A stretch of 64,000 nucleotides of DNA from Chitinophaga pinensis (GCF_007896845.1 NZ_VOHS01000005.1:1-64000); one strand, 5' to 3'. Counted from the stretch's first letter, positions 10,206-20,592 are shown. Notes: generated from the letters alone by a model not told the origin. A program made the numbers and translations.

Positions 10206-11969
10206 TTAGTCTAATGGATTAAAGCCGCCACTGGTCCAGCCTGTCGTCTGCACAAGACTCGGGTTCCTCGTAATGTTGGTAGTGGGAATGGCGTAAAAAT
10301 AATAGTTGGATGGATAGTTGATCGGCTTCTGCGTATCCAGTACATCAACTGTAGCTGTAAAATACGTAGTATAATCCGGTCCGTTCAGATCCAGTTTATC
10401 ACGCAGTGGTATACCTGTCGCGTCTGGTTTTTCCAGATCAGCCACTGTATAAGGTGCGTTGATAGTGATCTTCAGGATAGAACGTTTCTTACCATTCAGT
10501 TTATCAAACAATTTGTTACGGCGCAGGTCGTCATAACGTTTTCCTTCGAATGCCAGTTCTATACGACGCTCGTTCATAATCGTCTCAAACATTTCGTCTT
10601 TAGACATACCTTGTTTCAGACCGTATGTACTTCCTTCACCCGGACGGATACCTGCTCTTTTACGGATAGCGGTCAGCATGTCATAAGCTTCCTGTGTACG
10701 ACCTGTTGCATTGGCACATTCCGCCAGATTCAGCATTACTTCTGCAAAGCGCATTTCTATCCAGTCTGTTTTACCCAGCTTGGTGTTATCCTTGATAGTA
10801 GACGTATTAACGTTCTTACGGCAATAGAAACCTGTTGCAGTGGGCTTATTTTTATCTTCAGTTACGCCAACATAGTTCCATTGCTTACGACCGGTTTTAT
10901 TACTCAGGGGCCAGATACAACCGTTATAGGCAATAGTGGCATCAAAGCGCGGATCACGGTTCTTCCAGTAATAGACAGGATCGTAACCGGAATTCGGATC
11001 AGTGATCGGCAATCCGTCTATAGTAGGATAAGTATTCACCAGTTCCAGTGTAGGCTGATAAGCACCACCACCGCCATTGGATTCGGAGTTCGGACGGGCA
11101 GCATCATCAAATGTGCTGGCTTTGGTAGCTCCGTCAAAAGAACGAAGCAGGATCACTTCTTTATTACCGGTTCCTTCATCCAGCCAGATATTCGCATAGT
11201 TGGAGAACAATCCATAGCCGTCCAGTACTAATGTATCATATGCCGCCCTGTTCGCTTTATAAGCTCTTTCCCAGCGTGCAGGATCATTGTTAGGGTTGAA
11301 CTGCGGACTAGCCCAATATAACAGCATGCGGCCTTTTACACCCAATGCTGCACCACGGGTGATACGGCCCTTGTCAGCTGTTCCCCAGGTACCCGGTAAA
11401 GCAGTTGCCATATCGAAATCTCTCGCGATGGAGTCAATACATTCAGAAGTTTTATTTCTGGTAACGAACAGGTTTTCTGTTACCCAGTCCTGTGGATGGC
11501 TGATATAAGGCACACCACCGTACAGTTTGATCAGCTGGAAATATAACCATCCTCTCAGGAAATACGCCTGTGATTTGATCTTTGTTTTCACATCCAATGG
11601 TAACGGACCTTTCTCTATTTCTGACAGCAGAATATTGGTTTTACGGATATATGCCCATACATTATTGGATGCATTTCCGCCGAAGAAATCAGTGATATTA
11701 TCGACGGACAACGTACCGTACCAGATCTTCTGGTCACCTCCATTGTAATCATCAGAGATGTCATGAATAGCAGTTGGCAGTGTTGCAGCACTGGCCAGAT
11801 TAGGCCAGGTTGGCATTGACAGATCATATACCCTGTTAAGGTACAGTGTAGCGGTAGATTCGTTATCCCATGTACGCTCGTCAATCCCTGTCAGATCTGT
11901 CTTATCAAGTATATCTGAACATGCGGTCAGACTGACAGTAAGTAATATATAGCTGAATAATTTTCGCAT
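10206..11969 (-). CDS. SusD/RagB-family glycan-binding lipoprotein
   Basis: A 587-residue outer-membrane lipoprotein with the lipobox SLTACSDILDKTDL directly after the leader. The SusD fold is shown by the TPR-rich region (AYFLRGWLYFQLIKLYGGVPY, with the usual LRAxxYF and GGVP elements), the middle RGAALGVKGRMLLYWASPQ and the C-terminal block EMRFAEVMLNLAECAN and IMNERRIELAFEGKRYDDLRR. It sits 11 bases behind the SusC gene and forms with it the lid-and-barrel importer for oligosaccharides, here probably from pectin. The frame is intact and of usual length. Confidence 0.93.
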   Translation of the reverse strand: MRKLFSYILLTVSLTACSDILDKTDLTGIDERTWDNESTATLYLNRVYDLSMPTWPNLASAATLPTAIHDISDDYNGGDQKIWYGTLSVDNITDFFGGNASNNVWAYIRKTNILLSEIEKGPLPLDVKTKIKSQAYFLRGWLYFQLIKLYGGVPYISHPQDWVTENLFVTRNKTSECIDSIARDFDMATALPGTWGTADKGRITRGAALGVKGRMLLYWASPQFNPNNDPARWERAYKANRAAYDTLVLDGYGLFSNYANIWLDEGTGNKEVILLRSFDGATKASTFDDAARPNSESNGGGGAYQPTLELVNTYPTIDGLPITDPNSGYDPVYYWKNRDPRFDATIAYNGCIWPLSNKTGRKQWNYVGVTEDKNKPTATGFYCRKNVNTSTIKDNTKLGKTDWIEMRFAEVMLNLAECANATGRTQEAYDMLTAIRKRAGIRPGEGSTYGLKQGMSKDEMFETIMNERRIELAFEGKRYDDLRRNKLFDKLNGKKRSILKITINAPYTVADLEKPDATGIPLRDKLDLNGPDYTTYFTATVDVLDTQKPINYPSNYYFYAIPTTNITRNPSLVQTTGWTSGGFNPLD

Positions 11970-11980
11970 GGCTTAATAAT

Positions 11981-14900
11981 TTAGAGACTTACATTCAGAC
12001 CAAAAGTGTAGGTACGCAGGGCAGGATAATCTACTGCCAGATTGGTAGCCGGATCTTTGTAAGACTGATGGTTGATAATAGACCACAGATTAGTACCTGT
12101 CACAAAAACTCTCAGATCGGGTATTTTCCAACGGGAAGACAGGTTCTGGGGAAGACCATAAGACAACATCATGTTGTTCACTCTCATGGTAGTCGCGCTG
12201 ACCATCCAGATATCTGATATTTCTTTTATCAGTGGTGCATTGATCAGAGGATATTTCGCATTGGGATTCTCCGGTGACCACGAATCTTTCCAGATAGCCA
12301 GTGCACGCTGATTTTCATTAGCTGGTGTTCTTGCTGTTTTATCATATACCGTCTGACCACCTACCTGCAGGGACATGTTCACACTGAATTTGAATGTTCT
12401 CCACGATGCGCCGAGGTTGAAGCCTACACCAAACAGACTGCTACCCCTTGGTGCAATACGGGTTTTATCCATTTCATTGATCCTGCCATCTCCATTGATA
12501 TCTTCATAATTCATATATCCCGGAATAGGCTTTTCACCATCGATGGTCCAGTCCGGATTTTTAGCCAGCAATGCATCTACATCTGCCTGCGTCCGCAGCA
12601 TACCGACCGCTTTATAACCTTCCAGTCCGCTGTCTGTTCTGCGGCCAATCGGATTCCTCCACGCAGTATCACCAGCACCATAGTATTTGCGGATCACTTT
12701 ATTGTCACTGATACCAAAGTTGACAGTCGTATAATAGTTGAACTCTTTTCCTATTTTTCCGTTGTAGGTCAGTCCGGCCTCAATACCATATGACTTCAGA
12801 CGACCATAGTTCTGATCGGCAATACCACCACCAAAGCTGGTTGGCACCGTATTGCTCGGCTGCATCAGCATGTCATAGTTGTAACGATGATAAAGGTCAA
12901 TGGCAAAATCGAAGCGACGGTCAAAGAAGCTACCATCAAAACCGAGGTTTTTATACAGCGCTTTTTCCCATGTAATACTGCTGTTAGGGATGTCATTATT
13001 ATTCAAACCACTGGTCATTGTATTACCGAACAGCATACCAGTTGTTTGTGTATAACGCTCTTTATACTGGTAGTTCTTCACAGCATCATTACCAGTCAGA
13101 CCTACCTGAAAACGGATCTTCAGATCATTGATAAATTTCACATTGTCATGGAAGAATTTCTCCTGCGATACTCTCCAGCCTACAGCTACGGAAGGGAAAT
13201 AGCCCCATCTTGAGTTTTTGGGGAAGTTAGGAGATGCATCTGCACGGAAAGTAGCTTCCAGCAGGTATCGGTCGTTGAAACTATAATTGACACGGCTTAC
13301 ATAACTCATCCTGCCTGTCTCTCCCGAAGAACCGGAGTTATCATAAAAGCTCTTATCCTGACTGAAAGCAAACAGTTCGTCGATACCCGGTATCACTACC
13401 TGCTCACGGCGGGTATCAAAGGCATCGGAAGAAGATTCACTCTGTTCTGCCACCAGGACCACAGCTATATCGTGTTTACCGAAGGTGCGGGCATAGTTGA
13501 TAGCCTCATTTAACTGATAGCTGGAAGAACCACCGTAAGATTCCGTCATCAGGTTACCGTTCTTGATCAGCGTAGTCGGATTGTTTGTGGTCAGCTGATT
13601 GGTGAACATCACATTCTGTGTGGTTTCATGTGTACCTTCTTTTACAAAGTTGTACAAGGAATAAGGCACATAGAATTCCTTACCAAAGTTGGTCCTGTTA
13701 CTCCGTGCATATTGCACACGGAAAGACAATCCTTCTATAGCCGGTAATTTGTACTCAAGGGCAGCGTTGATGGTTTGCCCTTGTGTACGGCTGCGGCTGT
13801 AACTACCTGTTTTCACCAGTTCTCCCGGATGCCATCCCGGTACGGAGGAGAATACCGGTCTGTCATCGATATACATGGGTACCCATCCCGGCGTAAGCAA
13901 GAGGGCGCTTACGGTGGCGCTCATCTGGTCTGACTGTTCGGTCAGGCCGGACTGTACTGTTTTAGGAGTTGGACGATTGATCTTTGAATTATCTGTAGCA
14001 AAGGAAATGGTAGCGGTCAGGTTGTCGGTGATTTTGGTATTTAACCCCATACGCAGACCGTATTTAGTGGCATTCAGATCACCCACGTTGCCATCTTCCG
14101 AGTAGTAGTTACCACCTGCGAAGAAGGTAATTCTTTCGGTACCACCGCTGACATTGATTGTATGGCGGCTCAGATGAGAGCTTTTCCATACATTGTCAAT
14201 CCAGTTATTGTTATGCGTCTGCAGGTATTCCAGTTCCTGCGGTGTGTAAAACTTATTGGTATTCGCGTCTTTCAGAGCTGTATACTTATTATTCAGGAGC
14301 ACAGCATGATCATGTGCTGTGAGCATCTCCGGGATATAGGTAGCCGAAGAGATACCATGCGAACCGGAGTAACTGATACGCGGTTTACCCGGGCGGCCCA
14401 TTTTGGTTTTCACCAACACCACACCATTTGCACCACGGGCGCCATAGATGGAGGCAGCCGCATCTTTCAGGAAAGTAATACTTTCTATCTGGGTAGCGTC
14501 CAGATTGTCAAAATCCTGTTTGGTCAACTGGAAACCGTCGATTACATACAAAGGATCGATAGAGGAACCTGTAGCGGCCCAGGTCACCGGATTACGGATG
14601 GTCAGGCTGGTAGAGGAACCCGGACGACCGGAGGACTGTGCCACTGAAACACCCGGTACTTTGTTCTGCAGTGCCGTTGCCAGATTAGCAACCGGCAGAT
14701 CTTCAATGTCACTGGCATTCACCGCTGCAACAGCACCGAGCACATTCGCACGTTTCTGTGTACCATAGCCGATGATCACTGTTTCTGTCAGTGCTTTCAC
14801 ATCTTTGGCGAGGTAAACGGTAATATTTTCTTTTTTGTTAACAGGGATCTCCTGTGTAACGTAACCAATCAGGGATACAACGATGGTTGAGTTTTCGTGT

Positions 14901-15157
14901 ACTTTGAGTGTATAGGAGCCATCAGGCATAGTGGTCGTACCTTTGTTGCCGACTTTTACACGTACAACTACTCCGGGCAGGCCGGTACCTTCTTCTGTCC
15001 CTATTACTTTCCCCTTGAGGATAATTTCTTTTGCCTGAGCAATGGCCGGCGGCGTTGCGTTGGAATTATTAACGGCCAGTTGCTGTGCGGACGCCATCAT
15101 TTGCAATAACAAGGCTCCGGGCAATAACAGTTTTTTGTGGAATAAAAAGTCTTTCAT
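11981..15157 (-). CDS. SusC/RagA-family TonB-dependent outer-membrane transporter
   Basis: About 1058 residues, taking MKDFLFHKK at 15157 as start because it places the signal peptide (LLLPGALLLQMMASAQQ) at the N-terminus. The order is a carboxypeptidase-regulatory-like domain (ILKGKVIGTEEGTGLPGVVV through VVSLIGYVTQEI), then the TonB-box region, the plug (TETVIIGYGTQKRANV, DLPVANLATALQNKVPGVSV, DPLYVIDGF, LKDAAASIYGARGANGVVLV) and the 22-strand barrel ending YTFGLNVSL. It opens the pectin PUL and imports oligosaccharides in a TonB-dependent way with the SusD just downstream. No ECF sigma/anti-sigma or hybrid sensor gene lies beside it in this window. Confidence 0.93.
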   Translation of the reverse strand: MKDFLFHKKLLLPGALLLQMMASAQQLAVNNSNATPPAIAQAKEIILKGKVIGTEEGTGLPGVVVRVKVGNKGTTTMPDGSYTLKVHENSTIVVSLIGYVTQEIPVNKKENITVYLAKDVKALTETVIIGYGTQKRANVLGAVAAVNASDIEDLPVANLATALQNKVPGVSVAQSSGRPGSSTSLTIRNPVTWAATGSSIDPLYVIDGFQLTKQDFDNLDATQIESITFLKDAAASIYGARGANGVVLVKTKMGRPGKPRISYSGSHGISSATYIPEMLTAHDHAVLLNNKYTALKDANTNKFYTPQELEYLQTHNNNWIDNVWKSSHLSRHTINVSGGTERITFFAGGNYYSEDGNVGDLNATKYGLRMGLNTKITDNLTATISFATDNSKINRPTPKTVQSGLTEQSDQMSATVSALLLTPGWVPMYIDDRPVFSSVPGWHPGELVKTGSYSRSRTQGQTINAALEYKLPAIEGLSFRVQYARSNRTNFGKEFYVPYSLYNFVKEGTHETTQNVMFTNQLTTNNPTTLIKNGNLMTESYGGSSSYQLNEAINYARTFGKHDIAVVLVAEQSESSSDAFDTRREQVVIPGIDELFAFSQDKSFYDNSGSSGETGRMSYVSRVNYSFNDRYLLEATFRADASPNFPKNSRWGYFPSVAVGWRVSQEKFFHDNVKFINDLKIRFQVGLTGNDAVKNYQYKERYTQTTGMLFGNTMTSGLNNNDIPNSSITWEKALYKNLGFDGSFFDRRFDFAIDLYHRYNYDMLMQPSNTVPTSFGGGIADQNYGRLKSYGIEAGLTYNGKIGKEFNYYTTVNFGISDNKVIRKYYGAGDTAWRNPIGRRTDSGLEGYKAVGMLRTQADVDALLAKNPDWTIDGEKPIPGYMNYEDINGDGRINEMDKTRIAPRGSSLFGVGFNLGASWRTFKFSVNMSLQVGGQTVYDKTARTPANENQRALAIWKDSWSPENPNAKYPLINAPLIKEISDIWMVSATTMRVNNMMLSYGLPQNLSSRWKIPDLRVFVTGTNLWSIINHQSYKDPATNLAVDYPALRTYTFGLNVSL

Positions 15158-15818
15158 CAGCTGATTTTTTGGCTGAAATACAGCACGCATTAAGCGGTTG
15201 GCATAACGAAATGCTGCTTTAATTGTGGAATTACTAGTAATGGTATCCTTAATTCAGGAAACGATATTGCCATAATTGATGGCAAAAAGTCTTTTGCGCA
15301 ATCAGATGGTGGAATGCATAATTTTTCATACCAAAGGAATTTTTAAGTCTATCTTACCTTCACCGAAGCACTTGACAATATGTACTGGACCAGTCTTTGA
15401 GCTACAGCCCCCCGCACAACCATGGAATCAATAATAACTATTTGTCTACAGTGTCGTAGTGACACTAATTTCCAACAAGCTACAGAATTATTTACTTCTC
15501 TTACTTTTTATTTACGCAATCGTTGCCGGAACTGACCGGCGGTAGTTGCGCTGCGTGTGAAGGATAAAATATTATCTCCGGGCATGAGCAGCTTATCCTT
15601 ATCCGGAGCGGGTTAGCGGGGAAAATTATATTGAAAATATATAAAAGACAAAGAGAATATCAATAGTAGAAATGTTGTAACAACAGTATGGAGGACGCTT
15701 AAAATAAGCTATTTTGCATCTTCACTTAATATCGCTAATATATTTGTTAATCAGTCCCAAAGACCTCTCCCATATCTAAAAAATTGACAAATTCTGTAAA
15801 CTTTTTCATAAATTGCAT
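15158..15818. other. Divergent intergenic region upstream of the pectin PUL
   Basis: About 660 bases between the divergent SusC and acetyltransferase-like genes. I see no convincing gene. It should hold the promoter of the PUL on the minus strand and that of the small gene pair on the plus strand. No clean TTTG-N19-TAnnTTTG pair was found. Two short inverted repeats could be operator sites: GCCAT-N5-ATGGC around 15270-15284 and AGTGTC-N5-GACACT around 15451-15467. The part nearest 15800 becomes very AT-rich, matching the gene pair that follows. Confidence 0.4.
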
Positions 15819-16286
15819 ATGCTAATTACCCGAAGGGAAACCGGAACCAATGAAGAGGTTCAAATCACTGCATTAGAAGATAAAGATTTAAAAAAGTTAA
15901 CTCAGTCCCGATACTTTTTTGATTGGAAAAAGGCAAGGGAAGAAGGAACTGTGTACAAGCTCAGCTTAGTAGAAGGTGATGACATATTAGGACTTATCAG
16001 TTTAATTGAAGTTTCCGTGGAAAAAAGAGTAGAGATAGCACTACTTTGTGTTTCAAGAGAGAACAAAGGGCGAAATAAAAAGTACGATACAATTGCCGGA
16101 TGCCTGATCGCATTTGCCTGTCGTATAGCACTTGAAGCCTTCGGCATTGATGCATGTGTATCACTGATTCCCAAAACTGAGCTAAAAGAGCATTATAAGA
16201 GCAAATATAACATGCTGGATGGTGGATGGCAAATGTATCTGGAGGGCAAATCATTAAAAGAAATTATCATAAAACATTACATATGA
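15819..16286 (+). CDS. Small GNAT-like protein, possible toxin of a toxin-antitoxin pair
   Basis: About 155 residues. An ATG at 15819 is preferred over the TTG two codons earlier. The layout resembles an N-acetyltransferase fold: DLKKLTQSRYFFDWKKA, then strands KLSLVEGDDILGLISLIEV and VEIALLCVSRENKG followed by a helix with IAGCLIAFACRIALEAFG, then DACVSLIPKTELKEHYKSKYNML, close to the GNAT core order strand-4, helix-3, strand-5. The classical Q/RxxGxG/A pyrophosphate loop is replaced by RENKGRNKKYDTIAG. The gene is clearly more AT-rich than its surroundings. It overlaps the following HTH gene by ATGA. Toxin-antitoxin function is inferred from size, pairing and coupling only. Confidence 0.55.
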   Translation: MLITRRETGTNEEVQITALEDKDLKKLTQSRYFFDWKKAREEGTVYKLSLVEGDDILGLISLIEVSVEKRVEIALLCVSRENKGRNKKYDTIAGCLIAFACRIALEAFGIDACVSLIPKTELKEHYKSKYNMLDGGWQMYLEGKSLKEIIIKHYI

Positions 16287-16822
16287 GCGTAAAAAAATTG
16301 ATAGCGGAATTATCTCCCGAAGAGTTGGTTGATTCGTTCGTATTTCCAGTCAGGCTCAATAAAAAACAAAAACAAGAGGCCGCAGAGCAGCTTGCCGCAG
16401 CAAGAAAAAAGTCACAATCAGCAACAAGTGAAGAAGATAAACTTATATTAGGTTTATTACGCCTGAAATTTCAGATTGAGACATACATAAAAAGTGAAAA
16501 ATACGATCACAAACTATCATTCGGCTATTTTCTGAAAGAATATGTTTCTTTATTGCAAATAAAAAGAAAACTGTTCGCAGAAGAGTTAAGCATCGACGAA
16601 ACATTGCTTAGCCAGCTTATTAATCAAAAAAGAGACCCTCCCGAGTACCTTATGGTAAGGTTGGAAATCCATTCTAATAATGCTATTCCCGCTGATTACT
16701 GGTTCAGGGTTATGGAAAGCGCCGTGAATATGAAATTAAAACCAATAAAGAACTACGGAGAAAAGAGAAAAAATTTGTTCAGAATAAACTATCAGTTGCT
16801 ATCTGATATTACGCTCCTGTGA
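16283..16822 (+). CDS. HTH-domain protein, possible antitoxin partner
   Basis: A protein of about 179 residues starting at the ATG that overlaps the upstream stop codon. The N-terminus is charged (MSVKKLIAELSPEELVDSF), with a basic linker LNKKQKQEAAEQLAAARKK that may interact with the partner. Residues of about 95-160 hold an XRE/HigA-like helix-turn-helix: LKEYVSLLQIKRKLFAEELS, IDETLLSQLINQKRDPPEYLM and VRLEIHSNNAIPADYWFRVME, where the ISxxxLSxLxNxKR-type recognition helix is recognisable. It would bind its own promoter DNA. Base composition is AT-rich like the preceding gene, suggesting they moved together. It converges on the T9SS gene with about 20 bases between. Confidence 0.6.
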   Translation: MSVKKLIAELSPEELVDSFVFPVRLNKKQKQEAAEQLAAARKKSQSATSEEDKLILGLLRLKFQIETYIKSEKYDHKLSFGYFLKEYVSLLQIKRKLFAEELSIDETLLSQLINQKRDPPEYLMVRLEIHSNNAIPADYWFRVMESAVNMKLKPIKNYGEKRKNLFRINYQLLSDITLL

Positions 16823-16843
16823 TAAAGTATTACAAGGCAGTAT

Positions 16844-18532
16844 CTAATGCACCACCATCACATTCGTGTAAAAACTATAATTCTTAGACCTGATTGTCAC
16901 AATATATGCGCCTGAAGGTATGTTACTCACATCCAGCGTCAGGGTCTTGCTATCCATGAAAAGCTCTTTTTCATACACCACCACGCCCCGGAAGCTCACC
17001 ATTGTAATTGTGGCCTTCTCATTCACTGTACCCGTAAACTGTAAGCGCATCACACTGGTGGCAGGATTAGGGTATACCTTTTCAAAATAACCACCGAAAA
17101 GGGCCTGTACCAATAACTGTTCAGATGCCTGACTCGGATTACCTGCGGCATCATGTGCAGCATTCGCAGCCAGATCAAGCGTCACCGGACCATCATACAT
17201 TGGCGTCACCAGTACTGTCATCACGTTGTTACTGATGCTGTTGAGATCTGAAATAGTGGCATTTGTTACACGCAGATAACTCAGATCGAAATCAGCAATA
17301 GCTTCGCTAAAGCTGATATAGACCAGAAAAGCACTTCTGAAAGGCGATGCCTCTATGGTATTGAGTGTGACTGCCGGCGGTCTTTTATCTATAAATACTT
17401 TGCTGTTATCGGTTGTGGTGATAATCGTATCACCTGCATTTCCATGCAGATCCCTGAATATTATCCTGAATGGTACCTGTCCGTCCGCATCATTTACAGA
17501 CACCGTATGTCTGGCAACATATTCCTTAGGACCCAATGCAGTGACTGTAGCAGGATTACCTCCAATGGTAATTACAGGCAGATCTATCAGATCATCTACC
17601 GAAAAGTAAACCGTAATCACATCACCGATGGTCGCGAAAGCAGGGTTTTTATTAGCGGACAGCATAACAACAGACATAGCACCCGGTAATGTCAGATCTG
17701 TTATAACGGGTACACCGGTACTCTGCGGACTCACATTTCCGGCCATATCTGTAGCGGTCGCCCGCAGATTGTGATTTCCGTCCGCAATAGCTGTGGATGT
17801 AACAATGGTTGTCCAGCTGCCGCTTGCATCAGTGGTAACAGTTGCTAATACTTTACCATCGATGTATATCGTCACTAATGTATTCGGCTCAGCCAGACCA
17901 CTGATCATCATTTCTCTTTGTGTAAACACTGCATTACTACCCGGTACAGTAATAACTGGCGCCGGAGGCGGATTCCCATCTATTACAATCAGACTTTGCG
18001 CAGATACAGATCCCGGGCTACCGGGTACAGGTAATGTCAATACAGCCTGTGGACCACGGCTGCCACGAACAGTAGCACCATTCATTTGTAATGCATCTGC
18101 CGTTGCATAATCCAGTCTGTCGATGGTATCGCCACGGTTAACAGTGTAAGAAAATGCGAGTGTATTGGTACTATCTCCGGAAGTATAGGATGCATTCACA
18201 GCTCTTCCTGCTATATTCAACTGAAGGACAGGCGATCCTCCGCTTACATGTACAATCTGATCAAATATTATCTGAAATGTAATCGTTTTACCGATACCGT
18301 AAGTACCATCCGGTGTTGTAGTAGTGATAGCCATTACAACAGGAATACTGTCAGCATCAGGCGTCTGATTAAATACACTGTCCACAATTTTTGCCACTGT
18401 ATCAGACTGCGGAAAAAGCTGGATGTTGTCCGAAATACTGTTATTCTGTGCGTGAATAAAAATAGTTGAGACCAGACAATAAATAATAGTGAGAGCCACT
18501 GAGGGAAGTGTTCTCTTAATTGGTATAGTCAT
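16844..18532 (-). CDS. Type IX-secreted Ig-like repeat surface protein
   Basis: About 562 residues from MTIPIKRTL at 18532, chosen because it starts directly at the signal peptide (ALTIIYCLVSTIFIHAQ). The body is made of beta-sandwich Ig-like repeats: an early one with GKTITFQIIFDQIVHVSG, one with APVITVPGSNAVFTQREMM and NTLVTIYIDGKVLATVTTD (Big_3/adhesin type), and later ones with AFLVYISFSEAI. The last about 75 residues (GGYFEKVYPNPATSVMRLQF through IPSGAYIVTIRSK) are a type A type IX secretion sorting domain, so the protein is exported and likely released or anchored at the surface. Its ligand is unknown. It is monocistronic, with a hairpin terminator of the upstream gene just before it. 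Confidence 0.82.
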   Translation of the reverse strand: MTIPIKRTLPSVALTIIYCLVSTIFIHAQNNSISDNIQLFPQSDTVAKIVDSVFNQTPDADSIPVVMAITTTTPDGTYGIGKTITFQIIFDQIVHVSGGSPVLQLNIAGRAVNASYTSGDSTNTLAFSYTVNRGDTIDRLDYATADALQMNGATVRGSRGPQAVLTLPVPGSPGSVSAQSLIVIDGNPPPAPVITVPGSNAVFTQREMMISGLAEPNTLVTIYIDGKVLATVTTDASGSWTTIVTSTAIADGNHNLRATATDMAGNVSPQSTGVPVITDLTLPGAMSVVMLSANKNPAFATIGDVITVYFSVDDLIDLPVITIGGNPATVTALGPKEYVARHTVSVNDADGQVPFRIIFRDLHGNAGDTIITTTDNSKVFIDKRPPAVTLNTIEASPFRSAFLVYISFSEAIADFDLSYLRVTNATISDLNSISNNVMTVLVTPMYDGPVTLDLAANAAHDAAGNPSQASEQLLVQALFGGYFEKVYPNPATSVMRLQFTGTVNEKATITMVSFRGVVVYEKELFMDSKTLTLDVSNIPSGAYIVTIRSKNYSFYTNVMVVH

Positions 18533-18605
18533 CAGGCTTTCCGGATAGTTAATTACTATCAAAGTAAGCAATAGTTTTCTGAAAAAAGAATAAAAATATT
18601 ATATA

Positions 18606-18659
18606 TGTAATACAGTAAAAGGGCGACCGATATACCGGCCGCCCTTTTACTGTATTACA
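18606..18659 (-). terminator. Long perfect-stem hairpin terminator after GH20 gene
   Basis: Two arms of 24 bases (18606-18629 and 18636-18659) match at 23 positions, with a 6-base loop. The outer 20 bases are perfectly complementary and the GC-rich part lies next to the loop. It sits 15 bases after the GH20 stop on the minus strand and before the T9SS gene, so it should end transcription of the hexosaminidase. The A/T-rich outer part of the arms provides U-rich RNA on either strand. Confidence 0.8.
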
Positions 18660-18673
18660 TTCCTGTATATTAA

Positions 18674-20529
18674 TCAGTTATCTTTTACCCGTTTCAACAA
18701 CTCTTCTTTACCAACGGTAAGTAGCTCTCCTACCTTTTTTCCGTTCTGATAAGTAACGATACTCAGGTTTGCCGCACCTGCCGGAAATACCAGTGCTTGT
18801 CCGGTATACTGCGGATACATATTGTCGGGATCGGAATTATCAAAGGTGTAATAAATATCCAGTCCTTTGATCTCTGTGGACAAACGGACTGACAGTTGAC
18901 CGTTATTATCTTTTGATGGTTTTACAATCGCATTCCATGCACTACGGGAGTATTTAACATGGGCTGTATCCAATCTAACAAAATGTACTTCCATTCTCTC
19001 TACAAAATTGTCCCAGTTACGTTTGGATTTCGGACTCCAGTAGACCTCTGATAATGCGAGTGCACGTGGCCATGTCATGTACTGGATATGCCGGTAATTG
19101 GCGATGGATTCAGTCCAGAGATTTCCTTGTCCGCCGAGGATATATTCTCATCCACACCATCAGGTACCGGATCATAGTTATACGAATCACTCAGTCTGCA
19201 CATACCATAAGTAGGTGGTTCTGCGGCCGGATCTCCCTGATACAGGTCGAGATAACAATATTCCCATGGGCTCATCACCACATGATGATTCATCTTTGCT
19301 GCTTCTATCCCTCCTTTCATACCTCTCCAGCTCATTACGGTCGCTTCAGGGGCTAATCCACCTTCCAGAATCTCATCCCATCCAATGAGCTTTTTACCCT
19401 TACTCTGCAGGATCTTTTCCATCCGTTTCACAAAGTAACTTTGCAGCTCGTCCACATTTTTCAGGTGATCCTGCTGCATTCTTTTACGGCATTTCGGACA
19501 GTTATCCCAGAAGCCTTTGTAGGCTTCGTCGCCACCTACATGGATATAGTTGAAAGGAAATAAGGCCGCGATCTCTGTAAATACCTTATCGAGTACGAGG
19601 TATACAGAATCGTTGCCAATACAGAGTGCATTGTCTTCCTTTTTGTAAAAAGGACTGCCCGGATTGACGCTATAAGGTAACTGTGTACAGGACAGGTTCG
19701 GATATGCTGCAATCATCGCCAGACTATGCGCCGGTACATCTATTTCAGGCAGAATGGTGATATAGCGGGCCTGCGCATAGGCCAGGATCTCTTTTATGTC
19801 TTCCTGTGTGTAAAAGCCACCTTCTTTTGCCGGTTCACCCGGTTGCGGAGATTCGAAAGTCCCCCATCTGCCGGTACGGGCCACACGCCATGCACCGGTT
19901 TTTGTCAGTTCCGGCAGACTTTTGATCTCTATCCGCCAGCCGTTATCATCACTGAGGTGCCAATGGAAAATATTGTATTTGTATTTCGCCATTTCATCGA
20001 TGTAACGCTTTACTTCTTCTTTCGTATAGAAATGCCTGCTGACATCCAACATCAGACCTCTCCAACCAAAACGCGGATAGTCTGCGATAGCCACACAGGG
20101 TACTGACCATCTACGGTTAAGCGGCTTGCTGCTTTCGATATCCGGCGGTAACAGTTGCAGCAATGTCTGCAAACCATAGAAAACACCTGCCGGATCAGCT
20201 GCTGTCAGGGTGATCTCCTGCGGACTTACCTTCAGCTGATACCCCTCCTTCTTTTCCTCTTTCTGCAGCACAATACGGAGCGTTTTGGCGCCTGTTTTAG
20301 CTTCTTTCAGGCGGAAACCTGTAGCAGTCGCAATACGGTCACTAAACCATTGCAGGGTGCCTGCCAGCTGCTTATCTGCCGAAGGCGCAATGATCACAAC
20401 ACTGTTATCGATAACAAAATCTCCCGGTTGTTCCTGTACCGAAACCGGCTCCGGTATAACGTGAACCCGCTGGGCAAATGTCTGCAGAACAAGGCAGCAC
20501 AAGGCCAGACAAAACAATGCATTCTTCAT
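18674..20529 (-). CDS. GH20 beta-N-acetylhexosaminidase, one frameshift
   Basis: A secreted GH20 enzyme that removes terminal GlcNAc/GalNAc, for example from chitin oligomers. The signal peptide is MKNALFCLALCCLVLQTFAQ. Residues 21-145 form the GH20b domain. The barrel shows GWRGLMLDVSRHF, NIFHWHLSDDNGWRIEI and the catalytic Asp-Glu pair in HVGGDEAYKG (D334, E335), then GWDEILEGG and VMSWRG. The frame breaks at about 19144: VDENI ends in a wrong frame, while the other frame continues ILGGQGNLWTESIANYRHIQ and on to 18674 with a typical C-terminal half. One missing base (AATTAT read as AATAT) explains it. The active site is before the break. With the base restored, the protein is about 619 residues. 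Confidence 0.85.
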
Positions 20530-20592
20530 TACAAGATATTTTATGGGCTATTAAGTTAATAAAATAGTTGCTGGATACACAGCGTTATACAC

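Noticed and set aside
15158-15818. ECF sigma/anti-sigma control of the pectin PUL
   Set aside because: No sigma factor or FecR gene is present and the SusC lacks an evident signalling extension.
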